A DNA stretch of 32,436 nucleotides, taken from Clostridium sp. UBA2485. GTDB taxonomy: Bacteria; Bacillota; Clostridia; Clostridiales; Clostridiaceae. The stretch's first letter is position 1. Each line of letters opens with the position of its first letter. The notes beneath the pieces were generated by a model. It had not been told where the DNA came from. It worked only from the letters and a program-made list of their open reading frames with translations, and made no database searches. The stretch covers positions 1 to 32,436 of the forward strand of contig NZ_DDOV01000107.1 in assembly GCF_002341865.1 (NCBI RefSeq). The letters run 5' to 3'. This document shows positions 7,166 to 15,483 of the stretch, in pieces. Made by a program: the position numbers and the translations under genes.

Positions 7166-8110
7166 ATGAAAATTGATAGATTATTAGGTATATTAAATAT
7201 ATTAGTTAGTACAGAGAGGGTTACAGTACAAGAACTTGCAGAAAGATTTGAAGTTTCGAAGCGTACGGTTTTCCGCGATTTAGATACATTAAATAAATCA
7301 GGAATTCCTATAGTTACATATTCAGGTATTGGGGGAGGAGTATCAGTTGTAGAAGGATATAAATATAAAAAAAGTGTTTTATCTAAAAACGATATAAAAA
7401 ATATTTTTACAGCGCTTTCTGGTTTTATGAGTATTAATAGGGATAATGACTTAATAAATTTAATGGCAAAAGTAATTCCAGAAGAAACAAGCACTATTTT
7501 TTCAGAAAGTGATTATTTAATTGATTTATCATCATGGTTTAAAGATAGCATTACACAGGAGAAAATTAGTGATTTACGTGAAGCAATAAAAAATCATAAG
7601 TGTATTTCTCTTGAGTATATTTCTAAAAGTTCAAGAAAAATTAGGATTATTCATCCATATAAACTTGTTTTTAAGCAGTCATATTGGTATTTATATAGCT
7701 TTTGTGAAGATAGTAATGGATTTCGCTTATTTAAGATTAACAGAATTGCTTCATATACAATTTTAGATAAAAATTTTGAATGTAAACCAATTGAAAAAAT
7801 TGATTTAAAAAACGATTTTAGTTCTGCTTTATTTAATACTGAAGGATCAAAAACTATATATAATGTTACATTAGAATATGATAGAGTTAATGAATTTCTG
7901 TTAACAGAAAAAATCGATGCTAAATTTTTTAAAAGAGATGGGTATGAAGAAAAGGGATATATAATCTTTCAAGTAAGTGATTTAGACTGGACTGCAGGGT
8001 TAGTTATTAGTTTGATGGATAAAGTTAAAGTAATATCTCCAGCTCAATTGAAAGAAAAAGTAAAATTACAAATAAAAAATATGAGAGAGTTTTATAAAGA
8101 TGACATATAG
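7166..8110 (+). CDS. YafY/WYL-domain transcriptional regulator (first copy)
   Basis: A 314-residue regulator. Residues 1-60 are an HTH_11/DeoR-like winged helix (MKIDRLLGILNILVSTERVT; LAERFEVSKRTVFRDLDTLN), followed by the family's glycine-rich wing SGIGGGVSVVEGYK. The WYL domain occupies about residues 140-215 (ISLEYISKSSRKIRIIHPYKL...YWYLYSFCEDSNGFRLFKINRI) and the WCX dimer/effector tail the last 90 residues. WYL domains sense nucleotides or other ligands and control defence or stress genes. The downstream DJ-1-like and nitroreductase genes on the same strand are its likely targets. A terminator hairpin overlaps its last codons. It is paralogous to the WYL regulator at 30212-31144, with the same MKIDRL opening and the same domain order. 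Confidence 0.9.
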   Translation: MKIDRLLGILNILVSTERVTVQELAERFEVSKRTVFRDLDTLNKSGIPIVTYSGIGGGVSVVEGYKYKKSVLSKNDIKNIFTALSGFMSINRDNDLINLMAKVIPEETSTIFSESDYLIDLSSWFKDSITQEKISDLREAIKNHKCISLEYISKSSRKIRIIHPYKLVFKQSYWYLYSFCEDSNGFRLFKINRIASYTILDKNFECKPIEKIDLKNDFSSALFNTEGSKTIYNVTLEYDRVNEFLLTEKIDAKFFKRDGYEEKGYIIFQVSDLDWTAGLVISLMDKVKVISPAQLKEKVKLQIKNMREFYKDDI

Positions 8111-8124
8111 GTGTCATCTTTTTT
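8096..8124 (+). terminator. hairpin terminator overlapping the WYL gene stop codon
   Basis: AAAGATGACA (8096-8105) pairs perfectly with TGTCATCTTT (8112-8121) and is followed by TTT. The stop codon TAG (8108-8110) lies in the loop. It should stop or attenuate transcription before the DJ-1-like gene, so expression of that gene may be lower than, or separate from, the regulator. Confidence 0.65.
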
Positions 8125-8156
8125 AGCGTACAATAATCTAGGAAAGGATGTGTTGA

Positions 8157-8738
8157 ATGATGAAAAAAGAAATACTTACATTTATTTTTGATGGTTATGC
8201 TGATTGGGAGAGTGCTTATATATGTTCTGAACTTAATGCAGCAGAAACAGATTATGTTGTTAAAATTTTAAGTTTTGACAAAGAACCTAAGATATCTATG
8301 GCAGGGTTTCATACTATTCCGGATTATTCTATAAAAGATTATCCGAAAGAATTTGCAATGTTAATATTAATTGGTGGTAATGCATGGATGAATGAGAAGA
8401 ATAATGATATTAAACCTATAGTTGATTATGCAGTTGAGAATAATATTCCTGTCGCTGCAATTTGTGGTGCAACTTTTTTCATGGGTGAACATGGTTATTT
8501 GGATAAGAGAAAACATTCAAGCAATACATTAGAGTTTTTAAAAGTTCAAGCTCCACATTATAAAGGAGATAGTCATTATATTGAGAGACAAGCAGTTAGT
8601 GATGGTAATATTATTACTGCAAATGGAACGGCTACATTAGAATTTGCTAAAGAAATTATGTTATGTTTAAAAATTAAACCTATAGATAAGATTAATGAGT
8701 GGTATAAGTTTCATAAGCTGGGTAATTATCAATTATAA
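8157..8738 (+). CDS. DJ-1/PfpI family protein
   Basis: A 193-residue member of the type 1 glutamine amidotransferase-like DJ-1/PfpI superfamily. The N-terminus gives the acidic residue of the site (FIFDGYADWESAY) and the nucleophile elbow is AAICGATFFM with Cys103. Family members act as deglycases, chaperones, proteases or hydratases on reactive carbonyl species; the substrate cannot be told here. The start is ATG 8157 or the adjacent ATG 8160, behind AGGAAAGGA. It lies 46 bases after the WYL regulator and 33 bases before a nitroreductase. The three probably form a regulator-plus-targets group concerned with oxidative or electrophile stress, which is an inference from families and order. Confidence 0.85.
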   Translation: MMKKEILTFIFDGYADWESAYICSELNAAETDYVVKILSFDKEPKISMAGFHTIPDYSIKDYPKEFAMLILIGGNAWMNEKNNDIKPIVDYAVENNIPVAAICGATFFMGEHGYLDKRKHSSNTLEFLKVQAPHYKGDSHYIERQAVSDGNIITANGTATLEFAKEIMLCLKIKPIDKINEWYKFHKLGNYQL

Positions 8739-8771
8739 TATATAATTAAGAAGTAAAAAGGGGGAATTTAT

Positions 8772-9305
8772 TTGGATACTATGAATGCAATATTATCAAG
8801 GGTAAGTTACAGAGGGAAATATATGGATACTAAGGTTCCAAGAAATGATTTGAAGAAGATTATCGAAGCTGGGTTGGCTGCACCTTCTGGATGTAACAAA
8901 CAGACAACAAGTTTAATTGGTATTGATGATGTAGAAATTTTAAATAAGCTACATAGCGTAATAACTCCATCTCTAGGTAAAACTGCACCTGCAATGATTT
9001 GTGTATTGACAAAAAGAATATATGCATATAGGGATAAATGTTATAATGTTCAAGACTATTCAGCAGCTATTGAAAATATGTTGCTTGCATGTGTTGAATT
9101 AGGATACCAAAGTTGTTGGATTGAAGGACATATAACTGATTCAGATAATATTGGAGGACAGATGGCGAAGATACTAAATGTACCAGAGGAATTTGAATTA
9201 GTTTGTTTCTTGCCTATTGGTGTTGCATCGGAAGTTTTTACTACAGCAAAAAAGAAAAGGTTTGAAGAAAGAGCTTGGTTTAATGGATTTAATAAAAATG
9301 GTTAA
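8772..9305 (+). CDS. nitroreductase family flavoprotein
   Basis: A 177-residue FMN-dependent nitroreductase-like enzyme, at the short end for this family. Visible features are the N-terminal FMN phosphate-binding region (ILSRVSYRGKYM), AAPSGCNKQTTS (usually APSxxNxQP), the dimer/FMN helix YSAAIENMLLACVELGYQSCW, and the C-terminal LPIGVASE segment. It probably reduces quinones, nitro compounds or flavins with NAD(P)H in the cytoplasm. The start is TTG at 8772: the ribosome site GGGGG (8760-8764) is 7 bases upstream, while the in-frame ATG at 8781 would be 16 bases away. It follows the DJ-1-like gene by 33 bases and is probably co-transcribed with it. Confidence 0.88.
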   Translation: MDTMNAILSRVSYRGKYMDTKVPRNDLKKIIEAGLAAPSGCNKQTTSLIGIDDVEILNKLHSVITPSLGKTAPAMICVLTKRIYAYRDKCYNVQDYSAAIENMLLACVELGYQSCWIEGHITDSDNIGGQMAKILNVPEEFELVCFLPIGVASEVFTTAKKKRFEERAWFNGFNKNG

Positions 9306-9464
9306 GAATTATGTTATAAAAATATAATCAAAACTTGAAGTTGAAATATTATTAATTATATTGTATATGGGAAAGTATAAACTTTTTTACTTATGGGTCG
9401 GTGAAGCGTACCATAAATAAGTGCTATTAGATAATTTTATTATAAGTAGAGGGATTATAAGAAA

Positions 9465-9620
9465 TGAATAAAATATCATATAGAATGCCAACATTAATAT
9501 AGTGCCATTCTTTAAATGAGTGTGCAAATTTATGTGAGGAATTGGGTTAAGATTTTATAGAAATAAATATGAATTATCACAATATCAAAAAATGGTATCA
9601 ATATTAAAAGATTTGAAAAG
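9465..9620 (+). pseudogene. remnant of a sugar phosphate isomerase/epimerase (AP endonuclease 2-like TIM barrel)
   Basis: Only the first roughly 45 codons of a gene that is normally about 260 codons long remain. In one frame the sequence reads MNKISYRMPTLI-stop-CHSLNECANLCEELG-stop-DFIEINMN. This matches the family's usual opening (sYRMPTLIE...LcelGLDFIEiNMN) except for the TAG at 9501-9503 and a TAA at the expected Leu. After NMN the family-like LSQYQ continues in another frame, so there is also a one-base shift near 9575. The rest of the gene is absent. The start has a plausible AGAGGGAT ribosome site. The identification is by recognition of this N-terminal motif. Confidence 0.65.
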
Positions 9621-9654
9621 ATAATAGAGGATAAAAATATAAACAAATATATTT

Positions 9655-9692
9655 AAATAAAATATTGGGTTAGAGAAAAATACTCTAACCCA
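9655..9692 (-). terminator. terminator for the M60 protease gene
   Basis: TGGGTTAGAG (9666-9675) and CTCTAACCCA (9683-9692) form a perfect 10-bp stem with a 7-base loop. On the minus strand the stem is followed by ATATTTTATTT. It lies about 45 bases beyond the end of the M60 gene on that strand. Confidence 0.7.
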
Positions 9693-9734
9693 GTACACTT
9701 GAATAATTTATATATTTAATTTAATATACTAATT

Positions 9735-12700
9735 CTAACTTATTAATTCCCAAGGTGTATCCCATGAATTTTGTACTTTTGTATCTGGAGCAAAGCCTCG
9801 TGTCCACCATTTTGCTTTATAAATCTTTCCTTTATAACTAACTTTATCTCCGGCATTATAGCTTATATCAGGTTTCCATTGATCTTCAAGTGGCAATTGG
9901 GGAATTTCATCCTCAGAAGACTCTTCAAGTCCAGCATCAGTAATCTTATAAGTTATACTAGTATCTTTTTCTAATTCTAATTTATTTTATGTATTTGTAA
10001 TTAACAATCTATTATCTGGTTCTCTGTGTTTTATTGTAATATAGTATCCAGGGTTAATATCAATATTTTTAATTAGTGATTCATTTGCTTTATTACCAAT
10101 GAAGTCTTCGGTGTAAACAGTGTTTCCTTCAGCATCCCTAATTAAAATTGAAGCATAATTGTCTGTAAAGTAAACATGTGGTTCAACTTTTTCTATATTA
10201 ATTTTAGCTTGTTTAGAGAATAAATCTAAGTTTAATTCTGCAAAAACCCAATCTCCTAAGCCTTTCAAAGTTATATTAAAGCTTTTACCTAAGTAAGGAT
10301 TATTATTAGGTTTTGGTATATCATTTTCACTAATTTGTTTTAATTCATTTTTAGTAATTTGATATGAATTAGTAGCAGCTTTATTAAGTTCTAAATTCTT
10401 ATCTTTATTAGTTATAAAAAGCCTATTAGAATATTCTCTGTGTTTAACAGTTAAATAATATCCCTCTTTTAAAGAAATATCTTTAACTACAGCATCATTT
10501 ACCTCATTACCAATAAAATCTTTATAAAAAACTGTCTCGCCATAGCTGTCTTGAATTAAAATTGAAGCATAGCTATCATTAAAGTAATAATGAGTTTCAA
10601 TATTTTCGATAGTAAGCTTACTAGTTAAATTCGTAAGATCAAGGTCAAGTTTTGCAAACTGCTTATCACTATATCCTTTAAAATTAAATGTAAAGATTGA
10701 GCCTTCATTTGGATTTTCTTTATTTATTGTGGAATTCGGTAAAAGATCTTTGTATTTTGCTAACATGTCACTTTTTAAAGGTTCTGCTAAAGCATCTATT
10801 GCCAGTTTTAGCTCTATTTTTGACTCTGCGCAATCACTTTCAGCCATCAGTTGTTCTGCATAAATTTTAGCTGCAAAACTATCAATTCTTCCAGCCAATT
10901 CTTGATTTAGGTTTTGGTTTAAGCTTTCGTTTTTTAGTCCTTGGCTAGTAACAATTAGTGTATTAGTCTAATTATTAGTAAGAGAAGTTTTATTGTCTCT
11001 AATTTTTAAACGAGAAGGTTCACGATGATGTAATTTAATTTTATATCCTTCCTTTAAAGTTTGACTACTATTTTCTAATACTGCATTTGTACCAGTAATT
11101 GATTTTGTATAAGTAACATTATTATTTTGATCTAAGATCTCAATTTTACCATACTGCTCATTTGGAAAATAATCATGTGGTGTCTTATTAAGAACTTTCA
11201 CATTTAACTTTTGGTTTTCTAAGTCCACAGTAGCTGTAGCAAATAAATTATCAGATATTCCTAAAAAGTCTATTTCTTGATTTACTAAAGTATTTTTTGT
11301 TCGTAATTTATAATTTAAAGTTACATTATTATTAGATTCTTTAACCTTTAAATAATGATTATCAAGTGTATATGATTTATCTGAACTATTTGTATTATAA
11401 ATAGTATAAATACCTATTGGCAGCTGACCTAAAGAAAGGGTTGGATTTGTAATAACAACTTTTTTAACTTCTTTATCCCCATTCATTATATAAAGAGTTT
11501 GATTTTTAATTTGATTAAAATCATCAATTTTAAAATTTAAGGTTACATTTCCTTTTAAGCCAGGGTATCTAAATCATCTGTGGTTATTAAAGATAAAGGA
11601 GTTTCAAGTTTAAGTGATTGTTGTATTTGAGAAACTTGGCTAGTAGGAACAACCTCATTTAATGGTGCAACAGGTTTATAACCTTTATATCTGTTTTCTT
11701 CCTTTTGCCAAAGGGTCATATCTCCTCCAAAGGATTCTATAACTGATGTAAAATCTAGTTTACTTATTTCACCATAAGCTTTACTGATTAAATCAAACTG
11801 TTTATAGTTAGATGTATTAAAATCAGAAGTATTCGCTAATTTACGATATTCTTGATTAAAATGAGTAAAACTATCATCTCCAGCTTTATCCTTCATAAGT
11901 ATATATCCATATAGTTGTTCTCTTAATCCCCAGGTATTAAAAGCTGTTTTATCTTGATGCCAAAGTTTATTTACATTATAGTCAACAGTATCTTTTCTAC
12001 CATAATCATATAACCATCCATTTGTAAAAATATTTACGTCTGGATCTTTTCTCTGAAGACTATGAGCATATATATTATTCCAAACTTCCCCTCTAGTGAA
12101 ATCGTCTTGGTAACCATGGCCAATTTCATGTAAGGCTCCCCAACCTTTGGACAGCCAAAAGCTAGCTACTGAATCTGAAGTCTCTGCAGTATGATTTCCA
12201 CCATAATAGCCACCACCAGGACCACTCTTGTCAGCTTTTATAAAATATTTATTAGGAACATTTTTATTAGTTTGAACATTTGTATTAAAACTAATTCCAG
12301 CTAACTTATTGTAATACTCAAATATTTCACGATAATAAAGAATTAACTTATCAATAGAAGAGAAATCTTTCATATTTTTCATGTAAGTTTTATCTTTTTG
12401 TGGAACTAATAATTGAAAATAATCATCTATTACTAAAGCAAAGGGAGCTGATGCTTTGTCCCACTCGCTGAAAAATGATTGCTCATTTTGCCCTCTTTTA
12501 TAAATAGGCAAAGTCTGCATACTGCCAGTTACTCTATATTCAATTTTAGGTTTTTCACTATCACTATAAACTGTATCTACAAATGGAACGGAGCTATATG
12601 GAGTTGATATAGTAATTGATGTTTGGCTAAATGGTTTAGATGCCTCATGTTGATTATTATCATTTAATAATCTTACAGTTAAATTTCCTTTAAAATTAGG

Positions 12701-12928
12701 ATTTACCTGTCTAATTGTTAACTGTACATTTGCAGGTAAAATTATACCTAAATCTTGTTTATCATGACTAAGTCCTTTAGAAAAACCAGTTTTTCTAAAC
12801 CAAGTAGGATCTTCTAAGGTATAAAGTTCTTTTTGTTTTACTTCATCAGCATAAACATTTGTTGAAGTTCCAAATATAGCACAAATGAATAATACTTGAA
12901 ACATTAAAAATTTCATAAAAGTTTTCAT
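9735..12928 (-). pseudogene. M60 family (enhancin-like) secreted metalloprotease, broken by one frameshift and two stops
   Basis: Ancestrally one 1064-residue secreted protease. Codons 1-27 are a signal peptide ending VYA-DE. The M60 gluzincin domain follows, with the zinc motif HEIGHGYQ (His267, Glu268, His271) and the downstream Glu in TRGEVWNN. Three repeats of the mucin/carbohydrate-binding domain follow, each ending in a KHRE/HHRE motif (KEGYKIKLHHREPSRLKI; KEGYYLTVKHREYSNRLFI; NPGYYITIKHREPDNRLLI). A C-terminal chitin-binding-like module ends it (YNAGDKVSYKGKIYKAKWW). Lesions: a one-base loss near 11560-11563, a TAG at 10968-10970 and a TAA at 9987-9989. All other segments stay in register and 3194+1 bases is a multiple of three, which confirms a single missing base. 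M60 enzymes cut mucin-type glycoproteins. The gene has a GGGGGA ribosome site and its own terminator, so loss looks recent. A shortened secreted catalytic domain of 457 residues could still be made. Confidence 0.9.
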
Positions 12929-13344
12929 TAGTTTTTCCCCCTTTTATTATAGATTAAGTCTGTTAAATCAAATGAGTTTTAAAATAAAGCAATAAATCTA
13001 GAATAAATTTTTTAATATTTATTAACAGACATAAATTTTATATTAAAATTTAATTAAAAGCTTAATATACATATAATATATATCTACATAAAATATACTA
13101 TTTTGTAATAATTAATTAAAATATGTAAATAAGTCGTGAAAAATGTTTATAGTAATTTCTAATTAAAGTTTATTATAAAAATATTTATTTTTCATTAAAT
13201 TGGTATAAATGGTTATTATAATGTAATAAATAGACTTATTTAAGCAAAAAAGAGTATCCTATTTTATTAGTAAGATACTCTTTGTTATAAATCATATACT
13301 GTATATTTATTTTGATATAAGACCTAAATTTTAGTAGATAATAG
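12929..13344. other. AT-rich gap upstream of the M60 gene with one minus-strand hairpin
   Basis: No gene is seen. It should hold the M60 promoter on the minus strand, but several AT-rich candidates exist and none stands out. AAAGAGTATC (13249-13258) pairs with GATACTCTTT (13274-13283), and on the minus strand the stem is followed by TTTTTT. This is terminator-like but no intact minus-strand gene feeds it; it may belong to a lost gene. Confidence 0.4.
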
Positions 13345-13575
13345 ACTTGTCCAATCTGTAGAATGCATCATAATAGAGATATAAATGCTAGTAAAAATAT
13401 ATTAATTCAAGGATTAAAAGACTTAAATATAAGTTTATGATTATATAAATGTAATAAAGTAGGTAGGAAGTATTCGAATTAACGCTCATAGATATAGTAG
13501 GTTGCGAGGGGGATGATGTGGGAAAATCTAAGAGTAATCTTCGTAGCATATCACTTTAGTCATGTGAGTTTCATA
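13345..13575 (+). mobile_element. IS200/IS605-family remnant: tnpB C-terminus plus right end
   Basis: The frame 13345-13440 reads TCPICRMHHNRDINASKNIL and continues IQGLKDLNISL-stop. This is the end of a TnpB/OrfB protein: the second C-P-x-C pair of the zinc ribbon and the RuvC-III motif, usually HxRDxNAAxNIL. Stops (TAA TAG) lie directly upstream, so all of the protein before the zinc ribbon is gone. The following 135 bases, including TCACTTTAGTCATGTGAG (about 13550), resemble the subterminal hairpin at the right end of such elements. No tnpA and no left end were seen. The element is dead; the tnpB call is firm, the right-end boundary approximate. Confidence 0.65.
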
Positions 13576-13635
13576 AAATAACAACTTTTGGGGTAAATAA
13601 ATACTTGTTATTTATAAAAAATTGATATAATAGAA

Positions 13636-13681
13636 ATAAAAAAATGTTACTCTTTACTAATTTTTAGTTAAGAGCAACATT
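13636..13681 (-). terminator. terminator of brnQ
   Basis: AATGTTACTCTT (13643-13654) pairs with AAGAGCAACATT (13670-13681), 12 bp with one G-T pair, directly beyond the brnQ stop. On the minus strand it is followed by a run of seven T. Confidence 0.8.
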
Positions 13682-13688
13682 CTTATTT

Positions 13689-14960
13689 TTAGTATAAATC
13701 GCTTATTTTTTGCTTTGATGTAGGAAATACAATATATCCTATTAATATAGAAATTACAGTTGGAACAAGCCAAGCAAAGCCTGATTCACCAAGAGGTATA
13801 AAATCTAGATTAATAAAAGGTATTATTCCAAGTATACCAAATACTAATGAAGTGTAAACACCAATTCGTACTGCTTTTATATTTTTTATGAATTTATCAG
13901 CTAGTGTAGTAAATATTAAAGTTATTGTTACTGGATATAGTACACTTAAAATAGGACCAGATATCTCAACAATGTTATCAACACCAAGAGACCCAATTAC
14001 AATACTTATTATCGAAATTACAATTGCATTTATTTTATAAGGAAGTTTTCCATTTGATATTTTTTCGAAGAATGAAGAACCAGCAGCTAATAATCCAATG
14101 GAAGTTGTTAAACAAGCAAGTCCAATAGCAATACCTATCGTAGTAGAACCAAGATTACCTACTACAGATTTAGAGATTAATAATAATAAGCTTGTCTTAG
14201 ATAAATTAGGAATTTCAAATCCACTTGTTTGAGCACCTAAAAACATTAAGCCACCATAAATGAATGCTAGGCCAATTATAGCAACACCGCCTGATTTAAG
14301 TGTCATAGGAAGAATTTCTTTTTCTGAATAGTTTTTTTCTCTAAGTGCATTTGTAATAATTGAGGCAAATAATAATCCAGCTAATGCATCCATAGTTTGA
14401 TAACCTTCTATAAAAGAAAGCGATAATACAGAGGTTGCATCAGTATGAATAATATCTCCGATAGGAAAAAGTATTCCTTTTACGATTAAAAATGTTAATA
14501 TAACTATTAATGCAGGAGTAAGATATTTACCTATAGTGTCAATTATAGAAGAACTTTTTAGTACAAATATTAAATTTATTCCAAAATATATTATCATTGA
14601 AACAAAAGGAGTAATACTAGGTAGTAAAGGGCTTATAGTTAATTCATGAGTGGTTGCAGCGGTTCTTGGGATTGCAAGCATGGGACCTATTGATATAAAT
14701 AATATTGTGGTAAAAATTAAAGCAAATTTTGGACCTATTTTAGATGCCATTGATTCAAAGGTACCATCACCTTTTGTCGTAGAGATTATAGCAAGAAGTG
14801 GTAGGCCAACCCCAGTACATACAAATCCAATAACTCCTAAAATATATTGGTCGCCCACCATATTACCTAAAAATGGGGGGAATATTAAATTACCAGCACC
14901 AAAAAACATGGCAAATAAAGCAAAACCTACTATAATTACATCTTTCGTATTTTTCTTCAC
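13689..14960 (-). CDS. brnQ: branched-chain amino acid transporter of the LIVCS family
   Basis: A 423-residue membrane protein with about 12 hydrophobic segments. The N-terminus VGFALFAMFFGAGNLIFPPF is the signature of BrnQ, which imports leucine, isoleucine and valine with Na+ or H+. Other hallmarks are GVGLPLLAIIS in the second segment and YQTMDALAGLLFASII in the middle. The length is normal and no lesion is seen. The start is a GTG at 14960 behind AAGGAGG with 8 bases of spacing. A good promoter lies 30-60 bases upstream. It is a single-gene unit with its own terminator. No CodY box or T-box was recognised upstream, but an inverted repeat TTAACA-TAT-TGTTAA (15051-15065) sits about 30 bases above the -35. 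Confidence 0.95.
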   Translation of the reverse strand: MKKNTKDVIIVGFALFAMFFGAGNLIFPPFLGNMVGDQYILGVIGFVCTGVGLPLLAIISTTKGDGTFESMASKIGPKFALIFTTILFISIGPMLAIPRTAATTHELTISPLLPSITPFVSMIIYFGINLIFVLKSSSIIDTIGKYLTPALIVILTFLIVKGILFPIGDIIHTDATSVLSLSFIEGYQTMDALAGLLFASIITNALREKNYSEKEILPMTLKSGGVAIIGLAFIYGGLMFLGAQTSGFEIPNLSKTSLLLLISKSVVGNLGSTTIGIAIGLACLTTSIGLLAAGSSFFEKISNGKLPYKINAIVISIISIVIGSLGVDNIVEISGPILSVLYPVTITLIFTTLADKFIKNIKAVRIGVYTSLVFGILGIIPFINLDFIPLGESGFAWLVPTVISILIGYIVFPTSKQKISDLY

Positions 14961-14990
14961 AATGGTTTCCTCCTTAAATTTGTTTTAAAC

Positions 14991-15019
14991 ATTATAATAT
15001 TAATTGCTATTTTTATCAA
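14991..15019 (-). promoter_or_regulatory. promoter of brnQ
   Basis: On the minus strand TTGATA (15019-15014) and TATAAT (14996-14991) are separated by exactly 17 bases, upstream of the AAGGAGG and GTG start of brnQ. Confidence 0.75.
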
Positions 15020-15132
15020 GCAACCATCATTTTTAGTTGTTAATACAATGTTAACATATTGTTAATAAATAATACCCAAATAGTTAATTGTTGAATTAGA
15101 TTTATGTATTTTTCTTAAAAGAAGTAAAATTA

Positions 15133-15154
15133 AAAGTAAAGTTAGCTTGACTTT
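15133..15154. promoter_or_regulatory. Xre operator, copy 1 (overlaps the -35)
   Basis: Palindromic site with arms AAAGTAAAGTT and AGCTTGACTTT, 9 of 11 positions complementary. Its right arm contains the -35 box TTGACT of the promoter at 15147-15175. It shares the GTAAAG-Y-TA-R-CTTTAC core with two further sites downstream. Confidence 0.7.
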
Positions 15155-15175
15155 AATTATAAAATGCTATACAAT
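15147..15175 (+). promoter_or_regulatory. promoter of the Xre/membrane protein operon
   Basis: TTGACT (15147-15152) and TACAAT (15170-15175) with 17 bases between. The -35 lies in operator copy 1 and the expected start point (near 15182) lies in operator copy 2, an arrangement expected for tight autorepression. The leader would be about 100 bases and contains operator copy 3. Confidence 0.65.
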
Positions 15176-15180
15176 AAAAA

Positions 15181-15200
15181 AAGTAAAGCTAGCTTTACTT
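15181..15200. promoter_or_regulatory. Xre operator, copy 2 (perfect 20-bp palindrome)
   Basis: AAGTAAAGCTAGCTTTACTT is a perfect palindrome at the predicted transcription start. It is centred 47 bases after copy 1. Confidence 0.75.
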
Positions 15201-15246
15201 ACTATGCATATAATATTTGCCTTAAGGGTAAGTTATAATTAAAAAT

Positions 15247-15262
15247 GTAAAGTTAACTTTAC
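15247..15262. promoter_or_regulatory. Xre operator, copy 3 (perfect 16-bp palindrome)
   Basis: GTAAAGTTAACTTTAC is perfect, centred 64 bases after copy 2, and ends just before the ribosome site AAAGGAGG (15266-15273). A protein bound here could act as a roadblock. Confidence 0.75.
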
Positions 15263-15281
15263 TTTAAAGGAGGCATATATA

Positions 15282-15479
15282 TTGAAAAATATTATTAAAG
15301 AACTAAGAAAAGAGCGAGGAATGATACAGGAGGAGCTTGCTAAACTTTGTTCTGTAAGTAGGCAAACTATAGTTTCTTTGGAGAATGGTAAATATAATCC
15401 ATCTATTTTTTTAGCTCATAAGATAGCAGTTATATTTGATACAACAATTGAAAAAGTATTTATATTTGAGGAGGATTAA
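15282..15479 (+). CDS. small Xre family transcriptional regulator
   Basis: A 65-residue protein that is essentially one Cro/CI-type helix-turn-helix domain: MKNIIKELRKERGMIQEELA, then LCSVSRQTIVSLENGKYNPS with the typical S-R-Q-T-I recognition helix. It belongs to the compact YozG-like group, which is often encoded next to a small membrane protein. The start is TTG at 15282, eight bases after AAAGGAGG. Three palindromes of one sequence lie in and around its promoter and are its probable binding sites. The stop codon is four bases before the start of the membrane protein gene, so the two are translated from one message. Confidence 0.9.
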   Translation: MKNIIKELRKERGMIQEELAKLCSVSRQTIVSLENGKYNPSIFLAHKIAVIFDTTIEKVFIFEED

Positions 15480-15483
15480 TGTT

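Noticed and set aside
9771..9974. 67-codon open frame on the plus strand
   Set aside because: It is antisense to the chitin-binding-like end of the M60 gene and has no ribosome site.
9987..10898. Separate 303-codon minus-strand gene starting at TTG 10898
   Set aside because: It is in the same frame as the segment before it, separated only by a TAG, and continues past its own end into the chitin-binding module; it is part of one broken M60 gene.
13249..13283. Terminator for an undetected minus-strand gene
   Set aside because: The hairpin is real but no intact minus-strand gene lies directly upstream, since brnQ has its own terminator.
14650..14988. 112-codon open frame on the plus strand
   Set aside because: It lies entirely antisense to brnQ, whose product is unmistakable.
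14961..15060. T-box or CodY control of brnQ
   Set aside because: The leader is too short for a T-box and no AATTTTCWGAAAATT-like box is visible.
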